A stretch of DNA of 7,303 nt, taken from Armatimonadota bacterium. GTDB taxonomy: Bacteria > Armatimonadota > Armatimonadia > Armatimonadales > Armatimonadaceae. A model generated the notes under the pieces. That model saw nothing but the letters and a program-made list of their open reading frames with translations, did no database searches and was not told the DNA's origin. The stretch lies in contig JAURHZ010000115.1 in assembly GCA_030833025.1 (NCBI GenBank), positions 1 to 7,303 of the forward strand, given 5' to 3'. Of this stretch, positions 6,950 through 7,303 are shown piece by piece (position 1 is the stretch's first letter; the number at the start of each line of letters is the position of its first letter). The position numbers and the translations under genes are program-made.

Positions 6950-6989
6950 AAAAACTCCCCTCGAAGGTTGTCTTCGGAGGGGAGTTTTT
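6950..6989. terminator. bidirectional intrinsic terminator between convergent genes
   Basis: Arms AAAACTCCCCTCGAAG (6951-6966) and CTTCGGAGGGGAGTTTT (6972-6988) pair along their whole length with a single bulged base, around the loop GTTGT. There is a T5 run on the plus strand (6985-6989) and five A on the left (6950-6954), which become T on the minus strand. It can stop transcription from both sides and lies 19 bases beyond the cyclophilin stop codon. Confidence 0.85.
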
Positions 6990-7008
6990 GTTGATGACCG
7001 TGTGGCGC

Positions 7009-7206
7009 TTAAGCCTCGGTAATAGTAATCGATGTAATCTTTATTGGTTCAACAGGCGAGCTCTTTTCACCCTTTTGAACTGTAGCCGCACCTGCGATGG
7101 CATCAAGCACCTCAGTGCCTTTTGTCAACATGCCAAAGCTTGCATATTGCTTGTCCAGGAACTTAGCATCGCCGTGACATATAAAAAACTGTGAACCAGC
7201 AGAATT
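7009..7206 (-). pseudogene. cyclophilin-type peptidyl-prolyl cis-trans isomerase, C-terminal half only
   Basis: The last 65 codons match the C-terminal half of bacterial cyclophilins, which catalyse proline isomerisation during protein folding. Visible are NSAGSQFFIC (the hydrophobic pocket strand), HGDAKFLDKQYASFG, a GTEVLDAIA helix and the terminal strand IKITSITITE. Codons upstream of 7206 lose all resemblance: the expected FHR...QGGD segment with the catalytic Arg, and the MAN/MAR-G-P lead-in to NSAGSQFF, are absent. The frame stays open to the window edge (a GTG exists at 7293), but there it reads a Val/Ala-rich stretch that is another frame of the Gly-Arg-rich sequence. A half cyclophilin should not fold into an active enzyme. 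It is therefore either a gene remnant after deletion or a sequence join error. The C-terminal family call is firm; the status of the gene is not. Confidence 0.7.
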
Positions 7207-7303
7207 AACGGCGGTTGCGGTTGTCACGACCTCCGTCGCGGCCACCACGGCCACCATCACGACCACCTCTTCCACCTTCAGGACGGGGAGCACGCTCGCG
7301 CTC
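7205..7303 (-). CDS. C-terminal Gly-Arg-rich (RGG-like) tail of an unidentified protein, cut by the window edge
   Basis: One minus-strand frame, open from the edge, gives 32 codons and then TAA (7207-7205): ERERAPRPEGGRGGRDGG, then RGGRDGGRDNRNRR. The GGRD/GGRG units, alternating synonymous codons (GGT/GGC/GGA, CGT/CGC) and basic end look like a true coding sequence rather than a shadow. Such tails are common in bacterial RNA-binding proteins, for example RRM proteins and cold-shock DEAD-box helicases, and increase nucleic-acid contact. The folded domain lies beyond the window, so the protein cannot be named. The stop codon overlaps the first Asn codon of the cyclophilin remnant. Confidence 0.55.
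   Translation of the reverse strand, partial: ERERAPRPEGGRGGRDGGRGGRDGGRDNRNRR
7223..7267 (-). repeat. degenerate GGRD/GGRG-coding tandem repeat
   Basis: Fifteen codons are built from Gly-Gly-Arg-(Asp) units (GGRD, GGR, GGRD, GGRD) with varied synonymous codons. The varied codons suggest selection on the protein. Simple repeats of this kind are also prone to slippage, recombination and misassembly, which matters for the adjacent cyclophilin junction. Confidence 0.6.

Noticed and set aside
7208..7293. The Val/Ala-rich N-terminal extension of the cyclophilin frame starting at GTG 7293, which could be taken for a signal or membrane segment.
   Set aside because: It is a shifted reading of the Gly-Arg repeat, lacks cyclophilin similarity, and its Val/Ala richness follows from GGT/GGC/CGT repeats read out of frame.

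Overview
The window reads as chromosomal DNA of moderate GC content from a diderm bacterium, probably free-living. The clues are an MsbA-like lipid exporter coupled to a DUF374 (KDO/lipid A-type) acyltransferase, a futalosine-hydrolase-like nucleosidase, and a sugar-dehydrogenase gene divergent from a large ADP-ribosylglycohydrolase. Such combinations suggest Armatimonadota or a neighbouring phylum, but that is a weak guess from gene content; nothing in the window fixes the taxon. There is no rRNA, tRNA, transposase or CRISPR array.

Layout. Bases 53-5319 hold a tightly packed four-gene minus-strand operon. In transcription order it is: ADP-ribosylglycohydrolase with two C-terminal beta-rich regions (5319-3157), futalosine hydrolase-like nucleosidase (3157-2537), ABC lipid exporter (2547-706) and DUF374 lysophospholipid acyltransferase (706-53). 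Neighbours overlap by 1, 11 and 1 bases, which implies one transcript with translational coupling. A 277-base divergent intergenic region (5320-5596) carries a 13-bp palindrome with partial outer symmetry and a nested inverted-repeat leader. The Gfo/Idh/MocA oxidoreductase then runs on the plus strand (5597-6757).

After it come a strong intrinsic terminator (6777-6818), a gene-free spacer with a hairpin, and a second long bidirectional terminator (6950-6989). The right end holds, on the minus strand, the 3' part of a cyclophilin-type peptidyl-prolyl isomerase (homology 7206-7009). Immediately upstream, in another frame, is the C-terminal Gly-Arg-rich tail of a different protein, which stops exactly where cyclophilin similarity begins. 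The N-terminal half of the cyclophilin is missing, so this is a gene fusion or deletion scar, or an assembly or sequencing error.

How the genes may work together. The first two operon genes both belong to families that cleave N-glycosidic bonds of nucleoside-type molecules. The last two belong to envelope lipid biogenesis. The divergent oxidoreductase suggests sugar or sugar-derivative metabolism controlled from the shared intergenic region. The link between the glycohydrolase and the nucleosidase is the most attractive functional hypothesis here; the cyclophilin junction is the most striking structural oddity.
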